Positions 54,034 to 63,208 of a stretch of DNA of 64,000 bases are shown piece by piece; within the stretch, counting starts at the first letter, position 1, and every line of letters starts with the position of its first letter. The DNA is from an uncultured Roseicyclus sp. (GTDB lineage: Bacteria; Pseudomonadota; Alphaproteobacteria; Rhodobacterales; Rhodobacteraceae): assembly GCF_937892565.1 (NCBI RefSeq), contig NZ_CALAHQ010000034.1, positions 1 to 64,000 of the forward strand, given 5' to 3'. The notes beneath the pieces were generated by a model. The model was not told where the DNA came from. It did not search any database and saw nothing but the letters and a program-made list of their open reading frames with translations. The position numbers and the translations under genes were made by a program.

Positions 54034-55168
54034 CCTTGCGGGCTTCAACCACCGAAGTGATGAAGGGGCGCGCGGTCTTGCGATGCGCGATTTGCGTAAA
54101 TCCTGCCGCGTCCAGATGCGCGGCAATTTCGGCGGCGCTGCGCGCGCGGCCCGTTCCCATGGCCAGACAATACAGGCCGAAATAGGCGTCACCTGCCCGA
54201 TTGGGGCGCTCGCCGCCAGACATGGGTTCGCTGATGATAATGCGCCCACCATTGCAAAGCGCTGCGTGCGACTTGGCCAGAAGCATGCGCACCGTGTCAT
54301 CGGAATGATCGTAGAGCACCCGGATCAGGCTGATTGCATCAGCCCCCATGGGAAGCGCGTCGGTGCGAAAGCTGCCGCCAGTGACAGTCGTGCGCCCATC
54401 AAGCCCCGCCTCGGCAAAACGCCGGTTTGCAGGCGCAATCACGGGCGGCAGGTCGAACAGATGCAGCGCCAGATCCGCGTAGGCTTGGCCCACAGCCGTA
54501 AGGAATGCGCCTGTGCCACCACCGACATCCAACAGCCGCGATATGCCCCTGAGATCGAGGACGCTCAGCGCCTCAGCCGCGACAAGCGTCTGGCTATCGG
54601 CCATCAATTGCGAATAGACAGCGGCCGTTTCGGGGTCGATGGTGCCGCCCGCGCCAAAAACATAGGGCCAGAACGCCGCCAATTCAGTGGCAGGTGCATC
54701 GCGGAAAAACGCCACCGGGTCGCCCATGTCACGATAAAGCACATCATGGTGGCGGATCATCTGCGCCAGACCCGGAATACCGGGAAGCGCTGCACCCAAC
54801 CGACCCAGCGCATAGCGGCCATCGGCCTTGCGCTGCATCAGACCCAGCGCCGTCGCGGCCTGACACAAGACGCGCATGCGATCCGGCGCAACGCCCGTCC
54901 GCAGCGCCAGACTGTCGACGCTTCGGGGTTGGGCCGACAAGTGATCGGCCAGGTCCAGCGCGACAAAGGCCATCAAAACCTGACTGTGCAGGAATCCCGC
55001 GACCAGATCGAACAACGCCTCGCCATCCTTGCGCGCGATGCGGGCGGCAACCGGCGTGCGCGCGGCCCAGTTTTGAAACCGCGTCGACCGCAGCAAGCCG
55101 GTGCGCCACGCATAGATCCTGTCGCGCAGGCGGGGCCGGTCATCATGGGTGGGATCGGCCAAGGCCAC
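54029..55168 (-). CDS. crtF: Hydroxyneurosporene / demethylspheroidene O-methyltransferase CrtF
   Basis: A 379-aa SAM-dependent O-methyltransferase that adds the 1-methoxy group of spheroidene. SAM-binding region: SRLLDVGGGTGAFLTAVGQA; later TVTGGSFRTDALPMGADAIS and LIRVLYDHSDD, typical of class I O-methyltransferases with an N-terminal dimerisation domain. It starts with GTG three bases after the crtE stop. Transcription continues into bchC, linking carotenoid and bacteriochlorophyll genes in one superoperon. Confidence 0.94.
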   Translation of the reverse strand: MALADPTHDDRPRLRDRIYAWRTGLLRSTRFQNWAARTPVAARIARKDGEALFDLVAGFLHSQVLMAFVALDLADHLSAQPRSVDSLALRTGVAPDRMRVLCQAATALGLMQRKADGRYALGRLGAALPGIPGLAQMIRHHDVLYRDMGDPVAFFRDAPATELAAFWPYVFGAGGTIDPETAAVYSQLMADSQTLVAAEALSVLDLRGISRLLDVGGGTGAFLTAVGQAYADLALHLFDLPPVIAPANRRFAEAGLDGRTTVTGGSFRTDALPMGADAISLIRVLYDHSDDTVRMLLAKSHAALCNGGRIIISEPMSGGERPNRAGDAYFGLYCLAMGTGRARSAAEIAAHLDAAGFTQIAHRKTARPFITSVVEARKA

Positions 55169-55171
55169 GGA

Positions 55172-56041
55172 TCATACCATCTGATTGGCGGGCAGAACCG
55201 GGGTCAGCCGTTCGGCGGTCTTGCGCACCAGCGCGGCCAGTCCTGCCTCACCGGGGCAAGACGGGATCGACGCGATGGCGCCCGACAAGATATCTTCGAG
55301 CCGCCGGATCGCGCCGCGCACGCCCAGTTCGGACACCGCGTTGGGACGACCATGGATTTCATCCTGATGGGCAGGCTTGCCCAAGGTCACCTCGTCATAG
55401 AGCGCATCGCGCAGATCATCGGCCACCTGAAACGCCTCGCCGATGCGTGCGCCCAATTCGGTCCAGGCTTCGGGATCCTGACCGGCGGCGGCCGCGCCCA
55501 TCCGGGTCGCCGCGACAAACAGCGCGCCCGTCTTGGCGCGGTGGTAGGCGGACAGATTGATCTCGGTCTCGCTTTCCCAGCCCTGACCGGCGCAGATGCC
55601 GCCGGGCATGCCGCTGGTTTCACCGAGGATGCGCATCAATTGCAGACCGCGACGCGGATCGGCCTCGGCCGCGCGGGCCAAAACCTCGAACGCCATGATG
55701 ATAAGCGAATCGCCAGCCAAAAGCGCCAGAGGCTCCCCATAGGCGCGATGCACAGACGGCTTGCCGCGCCGCGTATCGGCATTGTCGAAACAGGGCATGT
55801 CATCATGCACAAGGCTGGCGCAATGGATCAATTCGATGGCGCTGGCGGCGGCATCGGCCATCGCCGGTTGCCTGTCGCCACAGGCCATCGCCACCGACAG
55901 GCAGATCGTTGGCCGGATGCGCGCGCCGCCCGGGTTGACCGCATAATCCAGCGCCGAGGCAAGTTTCGGCGGCGGAAAGCCCGCCTGACCCTGCCGGATG
56001 GCGCCGGCAATCGCCGCTTCGATCCGAGGCTTAAGTGACAT
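55172..56041 (-). CDS. crtE: Geranylgeranyl diphosphate synthase CrtE
   Basis: A 289-aa trans-prenyltransferase producing GGPP for both phytoene and the chlorophyll tail. The first Asp-rich motif is HDDMPCFDNADTRRGKPS, the second FQVADDLRD; also GGARIRPTI near the N-terminus. It is divergent from crtD across an intergenic region with two exact PpsR operators. It begins the crtE-crtF-bchCXYZ-puf superoperon. Confidence 0.95.
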   Translation of the reverse strand: MSLKPRIEAAIAGAIRQGQAGFPPPKLASALDYAVNPGGARIRPTICLSVAMACGDRQPAMADAAASAIELIHCASLVHDDMPCFDNADTRRGKPSVHRAYGEPLALLAGDSLIIMAFEVLARAAEADPRRGLQLMRILGETSGMPGGICAGQGWESETEINLSAYHRAKTGALFVAATRMGAAAAGQDPEAWTELGARIGEAFQVADDLRDALYDEVTLGKPAHQDEIHGRPNAVSELGVRGAIRRLEDILSGAIASIPSCPGEAGLAALVRKTAERLTPVLPANQMV

Positions 56042-56089
56042 GCGCGGTCTCTCCCATCTTTGGGAATCTGTGCAGAGTGACAGCTCCTA

Positions 56090-56107
56090 TGTAAATCAGG
56101 GTGGACA
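56090..56107. promoter_or_regulatory. PpsR/CrtJ operator 1 in the crtE-crtD region
   Basis: TGTAAATCAGGGTGGACA, an exact TGT-N12-ACA match but with weak inner symmetry, 31 bp from the start of the second site. Confidence 0.7.
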
Positions 56108-56120
56108 AATGCCCGCAAAC

Positions 56121-56138
56121 TGTCAACATGAATTGACA
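56121..56138. promoter_or_regulatory. PpsR/CrtJ operator 2 in the crtE-crtD region
   Basis: TGTCAACATGAATTGACA, an exact TGT-N12-ACA with TGTCAA/TTGACA arms. It lies 18 bp before the crtD start codon. Confidence 0.87.
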
Positions 56139-56156
56139 CTCAACCAGGAGACGAAG

Positions 56157-57722
56157 GTGACACAAGCGCCGCTCCGCGCGGTCGTGATCGGGGCCGGGAT
56201 CGGCGGCCTTTCGGCGACACTCAGGCTGGCCCATGCGGGGTTGGCCGTAACCGTCATCGACATGGCACCCACCCCGGGCGGCAAGATGCGCACCCGGGCG
56301 TCGGTTGCGGGGCCGGTGGATATCGGGCCGACCGTGATGACGCTAAAGCCTGTGTTCGAAGCGCTGTTTGCCGATGTCGGCGCGCGACTGTCCGACCATG
56401 TCGCGCTGATCCCCGAGACGGTTCTGGCGCGCCATTTCTGGCGCGATGGCGCAACGCTCGATCTGGGCAATGATGCCGATCGGAACGCCGCCGCGATCCG
56501 TGCCTTTGGCGGTGACGCGGCCGAACGGCAATTTCGCCGCTTTTGCGCCCGCGCCGCACGGCTTTATGCGGCTTTTGAGGGGCCAATGCTGCATGCGCCG
56601 GAGCCGCGCCTGACCGGGCTGACCGCGCATGTCCTGAAAAACCCCGACCTTATCCCCGCCATGGCGCCCGGTCGAAGCCTGGCATCCAGCTTGGCCAGCC
56701 AATTCAGCGATCCACGGTTGCGGCAGTTGTTCGGCCGCTACGCCACCTATGTCGGCGGCTCACCCTACAAAAGCCCTGCGGTGTTGGGCCTGATCTGGCA
56801 TTCCGAGGCCAGCGGCGTCTGGCGTGTGGCGGGCGGTATGCACAAGCTGGCAACCGCCATGCAAAAGCTGGCCCAAGACAAGGGCGCGCAGTTTCGCTTC
56901 GGCACGCGCGCTGTGCGCATCGAACAACAAGACGGCCATGTGACCGCCGTGCACCTTGAGGATGGCAGCCGCCTTGCCACCGATCTGGTGGTGTTCAACG
57001 GCGATCCCAAGGCGCTGGTCGAGGGGCATCTGGGAAACGGTCCGCGCAAGGCCGTGCCGGTCGCAGGCGTTGCAGCACGCAGCCTGTCAGCCTTTGTCTG
57101 GGGCTTTGCCGCAGAACCCGTGGGGGTCGATCTGGCGCACCACAATGTGTTTTTCTGTGCCGACCCGAAACGCGAATTTGCCGATCTGGCCGCCGGGCGC
57201 ATGCCAACCGACGGCACGCTTTATGTTTGCGCACAGGACCGAGGGGGGGATGCACCCATCGGCCCCGAGCGCTTCGAGATCATTCTGAACGGCCCGCCCG
57301 GGCACCCCTCGACCCCGGAGGATGCATATACATGCAAGACACGCACATTCGAAACATTGGCCAGCATGGGTCTGCGCTTTTCACCCACCCCGGATATCAG
57401 CGCGCTGACCATGCCGGCGGATTTCAACAGGGCCTTTCCCGCGTCGGACGGTTCGCTCTACGGGCTGAGCCCACATGGGATGATGGCCAGCTTTCAGCGC
57501 CCCACGGCGCGCACAGCGATCAGGGGGCTGTATCTGGCGGGGGGCGGGGCGCATCCGGGGGCGGGAATTCCGATGGCCTGCCTCTCAGGGCGGCACGCGG
57601 CCGCGGCGATCTTGAGCGACCTTGCTTTGATCTCGATGTCCCGTCCGACGGCTACGCATGGTGGTATGTCGACGGGATCAGCGATGACGGGGCGCGTGCG
57701 ATCTCCATCATCGGTTTCATAG
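56157..57722 (+). CDS. crtD: 1-hydroxycarotenoid 3,4-desaturase / methoxyneurosporene dehydrogenase CrtD
   Basis: A 521-aa FAD desaturase of the CrtI family that introduces the C3,4 double bond in 1-hydroxy/methoxy-neurosporene. N-terminal FAD motif VVIGAGIGGLSATLRLAHAG and C-terminal [24 protein letters not shown] six bases before a GTG fixes the start; the ATG upstream is inside a PpsR site region. The last roughly 25 residues (after AAAAILSDL) have a low-complexity Ser/Thr/Arg character because they are read out of frame across crtC. Confidence 0.94.
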   Translation: MTQAPLRAVVIGAGIGGLSATLRLAHAGLAVTVIDMAPTPGGKMRTRASVAGPVDIGPTVMTLKPVFEALFADVGARLSDHVALIPETVLARHFWRDGATLDLGNDADRNAAAIRAFGGDAAERQFRRFCARAARLYAAFEGPMLHAPEPRLTGLTAHVLKNPDLIPAMAPGRSLASSLASQFSDPRLRQLFGRYATYVGGSPYKSPAVLGLIWHSEASGVWRVAGGMHKLATAMQKLAQDKGAQFRFGTRAVRIEQQDGHVTAVHLEDGSRLATDLVVFNGDPKALVEGHLGNGPRKAVPVAGVAARSLSAFVWGFAAEPVGVDLAHHNVFFCADPKREFADLAAGRMPTDGTLYVCAQDRGGDAPIGPERFEIILNGPPGHPSTPEDAYTCKTRTFETLASMGLRFSPTPDISALTMPADFNRAFPASDGSLYGLSPHGMMASFQRPTARTAIRGLYLAGGGAHPGAGIPMACLSGRHAAAAILSDLALISMSRPTATHGGMSTGSAMTGRVRSPSSVS

Positions 57723-58549
57723 GGTCGGTTTTCTCACCCTGGTATCGCTGGTCAGGGCGCAAGAACCCCGCCAATCACTGTTGTCTGAACGTTGTGACCT
57801 ATGGGCGCGGCGGGCGCTGGACGATGACCGATCGCGGGCAAAGCGCACTGGGTCTGTCGCGGGACCGGCTACAGATCGGACCATCCGCCATGGTCTGGGC
57901 GGACGATCATCTCAGGATCGAGATCAACGAGATGTCCACCCCCCACGCCCAGCGCATCACCGGCGAGGTGATCATCCACCCCGCCGCGCTGACCGGGGTG
58001 GAAATGGCGCTGACGCCTGATGGCGCGCATATCTGGCGGCCTTTTGCGCCCAAGGCCCGCATCCAGGTGCGGCTGAACCGCCCCGGCTGGACCTGGACCG
58101 GGCATGGCTATTTCGATGCCAATTTCGGCACCCGCGCGCTCGAGGCCGATTTCCGCTATTGGACATGGGGGCGGTTCCCGCTCCGCGATGGCGCCGCCTG
58201 TTTCTACGACGCCCAGCGCCGCGATGGCAGCGAGCTGGCCGCCGCGATCGGCTTTGCCGAAGATGGCACGCCGCGCGCCATCGCGATGCCACCGAAGGCC
58301 AGACTGTCGCGCCCCGGCTGGATGGTGCGCCGCGAAACGCGTGCTGATGCGGGCTATCGCCCGCGACAGGTCAAGGCGATGCTGGATGCGCCGTTTTACA
58401 ACCGGGCCGCCGTGCGGACCCAGATCAACGGCGAAGAATCCGTGGGCGTGTTCGAGGCGCTGGATCTCGACCGGTTCCGGGGGCCATGGCTGATGCCCAT
58501 GCTGGCGGTACGCGTGCCGCGCCGCGCCGAATGGCCCGGCTGGCTTTAG
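57332..58549 (+). CDS. crtC: Hydroxyneurosporene synthase (carotenoid 1,2-hydratase) CrtC, start uncertain
   Basis: Hydrates neurosporene at C1,2. The conserved domain starts at about 57626 with [18 protein letters not shown], then [18 protein letters not shown] and [13 protein letters not shown], and runs to the end ([15 protein letters not shown]). No ATG, GTG or TTG is in frame between 57335 and that point. The nearest ATG (57332) has GGAGG ten bases upstream but would add about 100 residues read out of frame from crtD. A CTG at 57578 would give a normal 14-residue leader. The coordinates given use the ATG. The domain itself is intact, and the gene is translationally intertwined with crtD. 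Confidence 0.85.
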   Translation: MQDTHIRNIGQHGSALFTHPGYQRADHAGGFQQGLSRVGRFALRAEPTWDDGQLSAPHGAHSDQGAVSGGGRGASGGGNSDGLPLRAARGRGDLERPCFDLDVPSDGYAWWYVDGISDDGARAISIIGFIGSVFSPWYRWSGRKNPANHCCLNVVTYGRGGRWTMTDRGQSALGLSRDRLQIGPSAMVWADDHLRIEINEMSTPHAQRITGEVIIHPAALTGVEMALTPDGAHIWRPFAPKARIQVRLNRPGWTWTGHGYFDANFGTRALEADFRYWTWGRFPLRDGAACFYDAQRRDGSELAAAIGFAEDGTPRAIAMPPKARLSRPGWMVRRETRADAGYRPRQVKAMLDAPFYNRAAVRTQINGEESVGVFEALDLDRFRGPWLMPMLAVRVPRRAEWPGWL

Positions 58550-58559
58550 CCGCACGAGG

Positions 58560-58589
58560 TTGCGACCCGTCCCGCCACCCGCCATATAT
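58560..58589 (+). promoter_or_regulatory. Candidate heat-shock (RpoH-type) promoter of hslV
   Basis: TTGCGAC, about 13-14 bases, CGCCATATAT. This resembles the sigma-32 pattern (CTTG..., CCCCATAT) in sequence and spacing, and hslVU is a classical heat-shock operon. It also marks transcription independent of crtC, which ends just before. Confidence 0.45.
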
Positions 58590-58611
58590 GACCCAAACCC
58601 ACGGAGGCCCC

Positions 58612-59169
58612 ATGGCAGACAGCGATTTTCCCGGCTGGCACGGCACCACGATCATCGGCGTGCGCAAGGGCGGACAGGTGGTTGTCGCAGGCGACGGCCA
58701 AGTCAGTCTTGGCCAGACCGTGATCAAGAGCAGCGCGCGCAAGGTGCGCCGCCTGTCGCCGGGCGGGCGCGATGTGGTGGCGGGCTTTGCCGGATCGACG
58801 GCCGATGCGTTCAGCCTTCTTGAGCGGCTGGAAAAAAAGCTTGAGGCTACGCCGGGCCAATTGCAACGCGCATGCGTCGAGTTGGCCAAGGATTGGCGCA
58901 CGGACAAATACCTTCAGAAACTCGAGGCGATGCTGATCGTCACCGATGGGCGGGAGCTTTACGTCATCACCGGTGCGGGCGATGTGCTGGAACCCGAACA
59001 TGGGATCGCGGCCATCGGATCAGGGGGGATGTATGCGCTTGCCGCTGCCCGCGCGCTGATCGACACCGATGCCGATGCCGAAAGCATCGCGCGCCGCGCC
59101 ATGGCGATCGCCGCCGATATCTGTGTCTACACCAATGGCAATCTGACGGTGGAGCGGATCGGCGGATGA
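58612..59169 (+). CDS. hslV: ATP-dependent protease subunit HslV
   Basis: A 185-aa proteasome-beta-like peptidase of the HslVU (ClpQY) complex. The catalytic Thr is at residue 12 in [13 protein letters not shown], preceded by [11 protein letters not shown]; alphaproteobacterial HslV proteins carry such an extension, which must be removed to expose the Thr. Other motifs: [39 protein letters not shown] and [21 protein letters not shown] precedes the ATG. Its stop overlaps the next gene (ATGA). Confidence 0.96.
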   Translation: MADSDFPGWHGTTIIGVRKGGQVVVAGDGQVSLGQTVIKSSARKVRRLSPGGRDVVAGFAGSTADAFSLLERLEKKLEATPGQLQRACVELAKDWRTDKYLQKLEAMLIVTDGRELYVITGAGDVLEPEHGIAAIGSGGMYALAAARALIDTDADAESIARRAMAIAADICVYTNGNLTVERIGG

Positions 59170-60245
59170 CCGGCATCACCCGCGACGATATCCGCGCTGC
59201 CGTTAACGCGGGGGTGATGACCGAGGCGCAGGCGGGTTTGCTGATCGTCTTGTCGGAGCAGCGTTCGGGCGTGCGCAAACATGTCGACGGGTTGGATGAA
59301 CCGTTCGAGTTGTTCAAGGGTTTCAACGAGATCTTCATTGTGGTGGGTCTTTCGATCCTGTTTTTCGGCTATGCCGGGGTAACGGGCATGACGGTTCTGG
59401 GCACCACGCAGGGCTACATCCTGGGGATGGTATATGCCGTGGTGGGCATGGTGGCGGTGATGGGGCTTGCCCGGTATTTCACCCTGACCCGGCGCATGGT
59501 TGCGCCGTCCATAGCGCTGTCGGTGATGTTCGGGCTTTTGGCGGGGCAGTTCGGTTTTGCCTTTGCTGCGATGCTGGACATGACCGCGCCCAGTGCCCTG
59601 ACCACGGCTTCGGCGCTCGTGGCGCTGCTGCTGTCGGGCTACTACCTTCGGTTTCGGGTGCCCTTTAGCGTTGCGCTGATCGCGGTGGCGGTCTTTGCCA
59701 CAAGTTTCGGCCTTGCCATGCTGGACGGATCGTTCCCCGACAGCCCGCGCGACATTTTCTTGCTCAGCGCGGATGGCCCTTTCGCGGTGCTGACCATCGC
59801 GCTGGGCCTGATCGGGTTGGCCATCGCGCTGGGGTTCGACATGTCGGACCCGCACCGGGTGACGCGGCGCTCCGCCTCGGGATTCTGGCTGCATGTGATC
59901 GCCGCGCCCGCCATCGTGAACACGGTGGCGCTGACGCTCCTTGATACGGAAGGGATCGGCGCGCAGTTGATGCTGGCCGGGTTTCTGGCGCTGATGGCGC
60001 TTTTTGCCTTGGTGATCGACCGGCGGTCGTTCCTTGTGGCTGGTGTCGGCTATGTGGTCGCGCTGGCCATCACCATGGCCCAGGATCAGGCATCTTTCAT
60101 CATCTTGATGCTGGGCGCGGGCATTGTTCTGCTTGGCGCACAATGGGAGGCGCTGCGCCGCCGCGTGATGGGCGCCCTGCCCCGGTTTCCCGGCAAGGAC
60201 CGCTTGCCGCCCTATGACCTCATGACACGGGAGCCCCCGCTGTGA
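59166..60245 (+). CDS. Multi-spanning membrane protein of unknown function between hslV and hslU
   Basis: A 359-aa protein. A 50-residue cytoplasmic N-terminus ([32 protein letters not shown]) resembles the start of DUF2157-type membrane proteins. It is followed by about nine or ten hydrophobic helices and a basic C-terminus. It overlaps hslV and hslU by four bases each, so all three are coupled. Function unknown; the position suggests a stress-related or membrane protein quality-control role (inference), or simply operon hitch-hiking. Confidence 0.75.
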   Translation: MTGITRDDIRAAVNAGVMTEAQAGLLIVLSEQRSGVRKHVDGLDEPFELFKGFNEIFIVVGLSILFFGYAGVTGMTVLGTTQGYILGMVYAVVGMVAVMGLARYFTLTRRMVAPSIALSVMFGLLAGQFGFAFAAMLDMTAPSALTTASALVALLLSGYYLRFRVPFSVALIAVAVFATSFGLAMLDGSFPDSPRDIFLLSADGPFAVLTIALGLIGLAIALGFDMSDPHRVTRRSASGFWLHVIAAPAIVNTVALTLLDTEGIGAQLMLAGFLALMALFALVIDRRSFLVAGVGYVVALAITMAQDQASFIILMLGAGIVLLGAQWEALRRRVMGALPRFPGKDRLPPYDLMTREPPL

Positions 60246-61549
60246 CCGACCTGACCCCCCGCGAAATCGTGTCCGAGCTTGACCGCTTCATCATCGGGCA
60301 GCGCGATGCCAAGCGCGCTGTGGCCGTGGCGCTGCGCAACCGCTGGCGTCGCAAGCAGTTGGGCGATGATCTGCGCGACGAGGTGTATCCAAAGAACATC
60401 CTGATGATCGGGCCCACCGGCGTGGGCAAGACCGAGATCAGCCGCCGCCTGGCGAAATTGGCGCGTGCGCCCTTCATCAAGGTCGAGGCCACGAAATATA
60501 CCGAGGTGGGTTACGTCGGGCGCGATGTGGAACAGATCATCCGCGATCTGGTGGATGCCGCGCAAATCATGGTGCGCGAGCACATGCGCGACGAGGTCCG
60601 CGCCAAGGCCCATGATGCGGCCGAAGAGCGCGTGATCGAAGCGCTGGCCGGTGATGCGGCCCGCGACCAGACGCGCGAGATGTTCCGCCGCAAGCTGCGC
60701 GCCGGCGAATTGGACACCACCATCATCGAGCTTGAGGTGACCGATACATCGAACCCGGTGGGCGGCTTTGACATCCCCGGTCAGCCGGGGCTTGGCGGAG
60801 GGATGATGAACCTTGGCGATCTGTTCGGCAAAGCCTTTGGCGGCCGCAAGGTGCGCCGCAAGATGACGGTGGCGGCCAGCTATGACGCCTTGATCGAAGA
60901 AGAAGCCGACAAGCTTTTGGACAGCGAGATGGTAACAAAAGAAGCCCTGCGCGCGGTAGAGCAGAACGGCATCGTCTTTATCGACGAAATCGACAAGGTC
61001 GCTTCGCGCCAGGATGTGCGCGGCGGTGATGTCAGCCGCGAGGGCGTTCAGCGCGATCTCTTGCCGCTGATCGAGGGCACGACCGTGTCCACCAAATTCG
61101 GGCCTGTGAAAACCGATCACATCCTGTTTATCGCCAGCGGTGCCTTTCACATCGCCAAACCCTCGGATCTTTTGCCAGAATTGCAGGGGCGTCTGCCGAT
61201 CCGGGTCAATCTGCGGCCGTTGACCGAGGAGGATTTCGTCCGCATCCTGACGGAAACCGACAATGCCCTGACGCTGCAATACACGGCGTTGATGGCGACC
61301 GAGGCGGTCACGGTGACATTCACGCCCGATGGCATCGCCGCTTTGGCGCGCATCGCCGCCGAGGTGAATGACAGCGTCGAAAACATCGGCGCACGGCGGC
61401 TTTATACCGTGATGGAGCGGGTGTTCGAGGAGTTGAGCTTTACCGCCCCCGATCGCGGCGGCGAGGCGGTGATCGTTGATGCGGGTTTTGTCGAAAGCAA
61501 TCTGGGCGAATTGACCCGCAACACCGACCTGTCGCGCTATGTGCTGTGA
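60242..61549 (+). CDS. hslU: ATP-dependent protease ATPase subunit HslU
   Basis: A 435-aa AAA+ unfoldase of HslVU. N-terminal [20 protein letters not shown]; Walker [35 protein letters not shown] is the pore/box region; Walker [12 protein letters not shown]; sensor motifs [14 protein letters not shown]; the C-terminal [16 protein letters not shown] inserts into HslV. The start is GTG overlapping the preceding stop (GTGA). Confidence 0.97.
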   Translation: MTDLTPREIVSELDRFIIGQRDAKRAVAVALRNRWRRKQLGDDLRDEVYPKNILMIGPTGVGKTEISRRLAKLARAPFIKVEATKYTEVGYVGRDVEQIIRDLVDAAQIMVREHMRDEVRAKAHDAAEERVIEALAGDAARDQTREMFRRKLRAGELDTTIIELEVTDTSNPVGGFDIPGQPGLGGGMMNLGDLFGKAFGGRKVRRKMTVAASYDALIEEEADKLLDSEMVTKEALRAVEQNGIVFIDEIDKVASRQDVRGGDVSREGVQRDLLPLIEGTTVSTKFGPVKTDHILFIASGAFHIAKPSDLLPELQGRLPIRVNLRPLTEEDFVRILTETDNALTLQYTALMATEAVTVTFTPDGIAALARIAAEVNDSVENIGARRLYTVMERVFEELSFTAPDRGGEAVIVDAGFVESNLGELTRNTDLSRYVL

Positions 61550-61555
61550 CAGGCC

Positions 61556-62164
61556 CTAACGTGGCCGCTTGAGATAGACATAGTAGGCGCCGCCACCGCC
61601 ATGGCGCTGGTGCGCCTCGCGGATATCAAGCACCAGCGCACCCAGCGGCGGGGCATGCAGCCAGCCGGGAACCTGATGGCGCAAGACGCCGCGCCGGATC
61701 GGGATGGGGTCGTCGCTGGCGTGGTCCTTGCCCTTGCCGGTGATCACAAGGATCAGCCGGTGGCCGTTTTCATGGGCAGAAAAGACAAAGCGGATCAGGG
61801 CGGGATGTGCTTGCGCCACCGTCATGCCGTGCAGGTCGATCCGGGCATCGGGTTTCAGCTTGCCGCGCAACAGCTTGCGATAGGCGCCATGATCCATCCG
61901 CACCGGCGCATGGGCCAGACGTGCCGAAAGATCACGCTCGGGCTGGGGTGGATGAGGTTTATGGCTGGCCTTTTCGCCCAGACGAAATGCGGGCAAACGA
62001 TCGCGCGGGGCCGTCTGGATCGGTGGGAGGGCGGCGGGCGGCGGGTCTGGCGGTGTCGGGCGCGGCCCCGGCATGGGGCGATCCAGCGGGTTGACGGTTT
62101 GGGCGACCTTGTCCCACAGCGCGCGATCTTCGGCGCTTAACCCGGATTTGCCGCGGCGCGCCAT
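61556..62164 (-). CDS. Smr/MutS-domain protein
   Basis: A 202-aa protein. The C-terminal Smr domain reads DARIDLHGMTVAQAHPALIRF, then RLILVITGKG and GVLRHQVPGWL. Such stand-alone Smr proteins are nicking endonucleases or ribosome-associated nucleases in other bacteria. The N-terminal 90 residues are Pro/Arg-rich and probably disordered, starting with LSAEDRALWDKVAQTVNPLDR. It begins three bases after the mltA stop and is convergent with hslU. The specific role is unknown. Confidence 0.85.
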   Translation of the reverse strand: MARRGKSGLSAEDRALWDKVAQTVNPLDRPMPGPRPTPPDPPPAALPPIQTAPRDRLPAFRLGEKASHKPHPPQPERDLSARLAHAPVRMDHGAYRKLLRGKLKPDARIDLHGMTVAQAHPALIRFVFSAHENGHRLILVITGKGKDHASDDPIPIRRGVLRHQVPGWLHAPPLGALVLDIREAHQRHGGGGAYYVYLKRPR

Positions 62165-62167
62165 CGC

Positions 62168-63139
62168 TCAGGCGTCTCGCTGGCGTCGATGCGCCAGGGC
62201 GGTAGGCAGCAAGACGATCATCCGCCCCCGGTCACGGATCGCACCCGCGGCCAGCCCCGCCGCTTGGCCGGTGCCAAAAAAGATATCAGCCCGCTGCGCG
62301 CCCTTGATCGCGCCGCCTGTGTCTTGTGCGATCATCAGCCGCCGCATCGGGTTGGCGCCATGCTTTTCGATCCAGACTGGCGCCCCCAAAGGCGTGTGCC
62401 CCGGATCGACCGCTATGCTGCGCAATGGCGTCACCGACCGGTTCATCGCCCCCAGTGGCCCCTGTGCGGGATCGGGCAAATCGATCTGACGAAAAAAGAT
62501 GTAGGACGGGTTGTGAAAGAGCAATTCGTGCCCTTCGGCCGGATTGCAGCGCACCCAATCGCGGATCGCCTGCATCGACATGCGATCGGGTTCGACAACA
62601 CCGCGATGGATCAGCTCTTGCCCGATGGAGCGATAGGGTTGGCCATTGCGGCCGTCATAGCCCACGCGGATCGTCGCGCCATCCCCAAGCCGGATACGGC
62701 CCGACCCCTGAACCTGAAGAAAAAAGACATCCAGCGGGTCTTCCAGCCATGCTATTTCAAGCCCGCGTCCCTGCAGTAACTTGCGCTCTTCGATGTCTCG
62801 GCGCGTTTCCCACAAGCCGCCCCGCGCCTCTGGGGGGGTGCGGTAGATGGGACAGCGAAAGCGCGTGTCGGGGTGGCGCGACCCATCGAATTCCGGTTCA
62901 TAATATCCCGTGAACAGGGCCGAAGCGCCGCCACCGATCAGGACGGGGCAAAAGAAGTGTTCGAAAAAGCCACGCGGGTCCTGATCCGCCTCTGGCAAGG
63001 CGCTGATGGGCTTTTGCCAGTCTGACCCCGCCAGATCATCACAAGTGATACGAAAGGCCGAAACGGCCGCGCCGTGATCATCCGCGTCCCAGCCATCGAG
63101 ATCAGCGAAAGACATAAGCGCGATGGTCTCTTCAGACAC
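62168..63139 (-). CDS. mltA: Membrane-bound lytic murein transglycosylase A (MltA family)
   Basis: A 323-aa enzyme. MltA domain: FTGYYEPEFDGSRHPDTRFRCPIY, then the 3D domain SVTPLRSIAVDPGHTPLGAPVW and MIAQDTGGAIKGAQRADIFFG, with the conserved Asp residues in AVDPGH and AQDTGG. It cleaves peptidoglycan with 1,6-anhydro bond formation. A GTG preceded by AGGAG is the chosen start; an in-frame GTG 18 codons earlier lacks a good site. Neither start gives a signal peptide or lipobox, unusual for an enzyme acting in the periplasm. Confidence 0.88.
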   Translation of the reverse strand: MSEETIALMSFADLDGWDADDHGAAVSAFRITCDDLAGSDWQKPISALPEADQDPRGFFEHFFCPVLIGGGASALFTGYYEPEFDGSRHPDTRFRCPIYRTPPEARGGLWETRRDIEERKLLQGRGLEIAWLEDPLDVFFLQVQGSGRIRLGDGATIRVGYDGRNGQPYRSIGQELIHRGVVEPDRMSMQAIRDWVRCNPAEGHELLFHNPSYIFFRQIDLPDPAQGPLGAMNRSVTPLRSIAVDPGHTPLGAPVWIEKHGANPMRRLMIAQDTGGAIKGAQRADIFFGTGQAAGLAAGAIRDRGRMIVLLPTALAHRRQRDA

Positions 63140-63208
63140 AGCTGAGCCGCTCCTGCGCGTGACAGCCGGAAAACGGCTGGAACCGATCACCACCCCATGC
63201 GCGGGCCA

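Noticed and set aside
53993-56038. A 681-codon open frame on the plus strand opposite crtF and crtE
   Set aside because: Arg/His/Gln-rich composition typical of the antisense of high-GC genes, spans two well-conserved genes, no recognisable domain.
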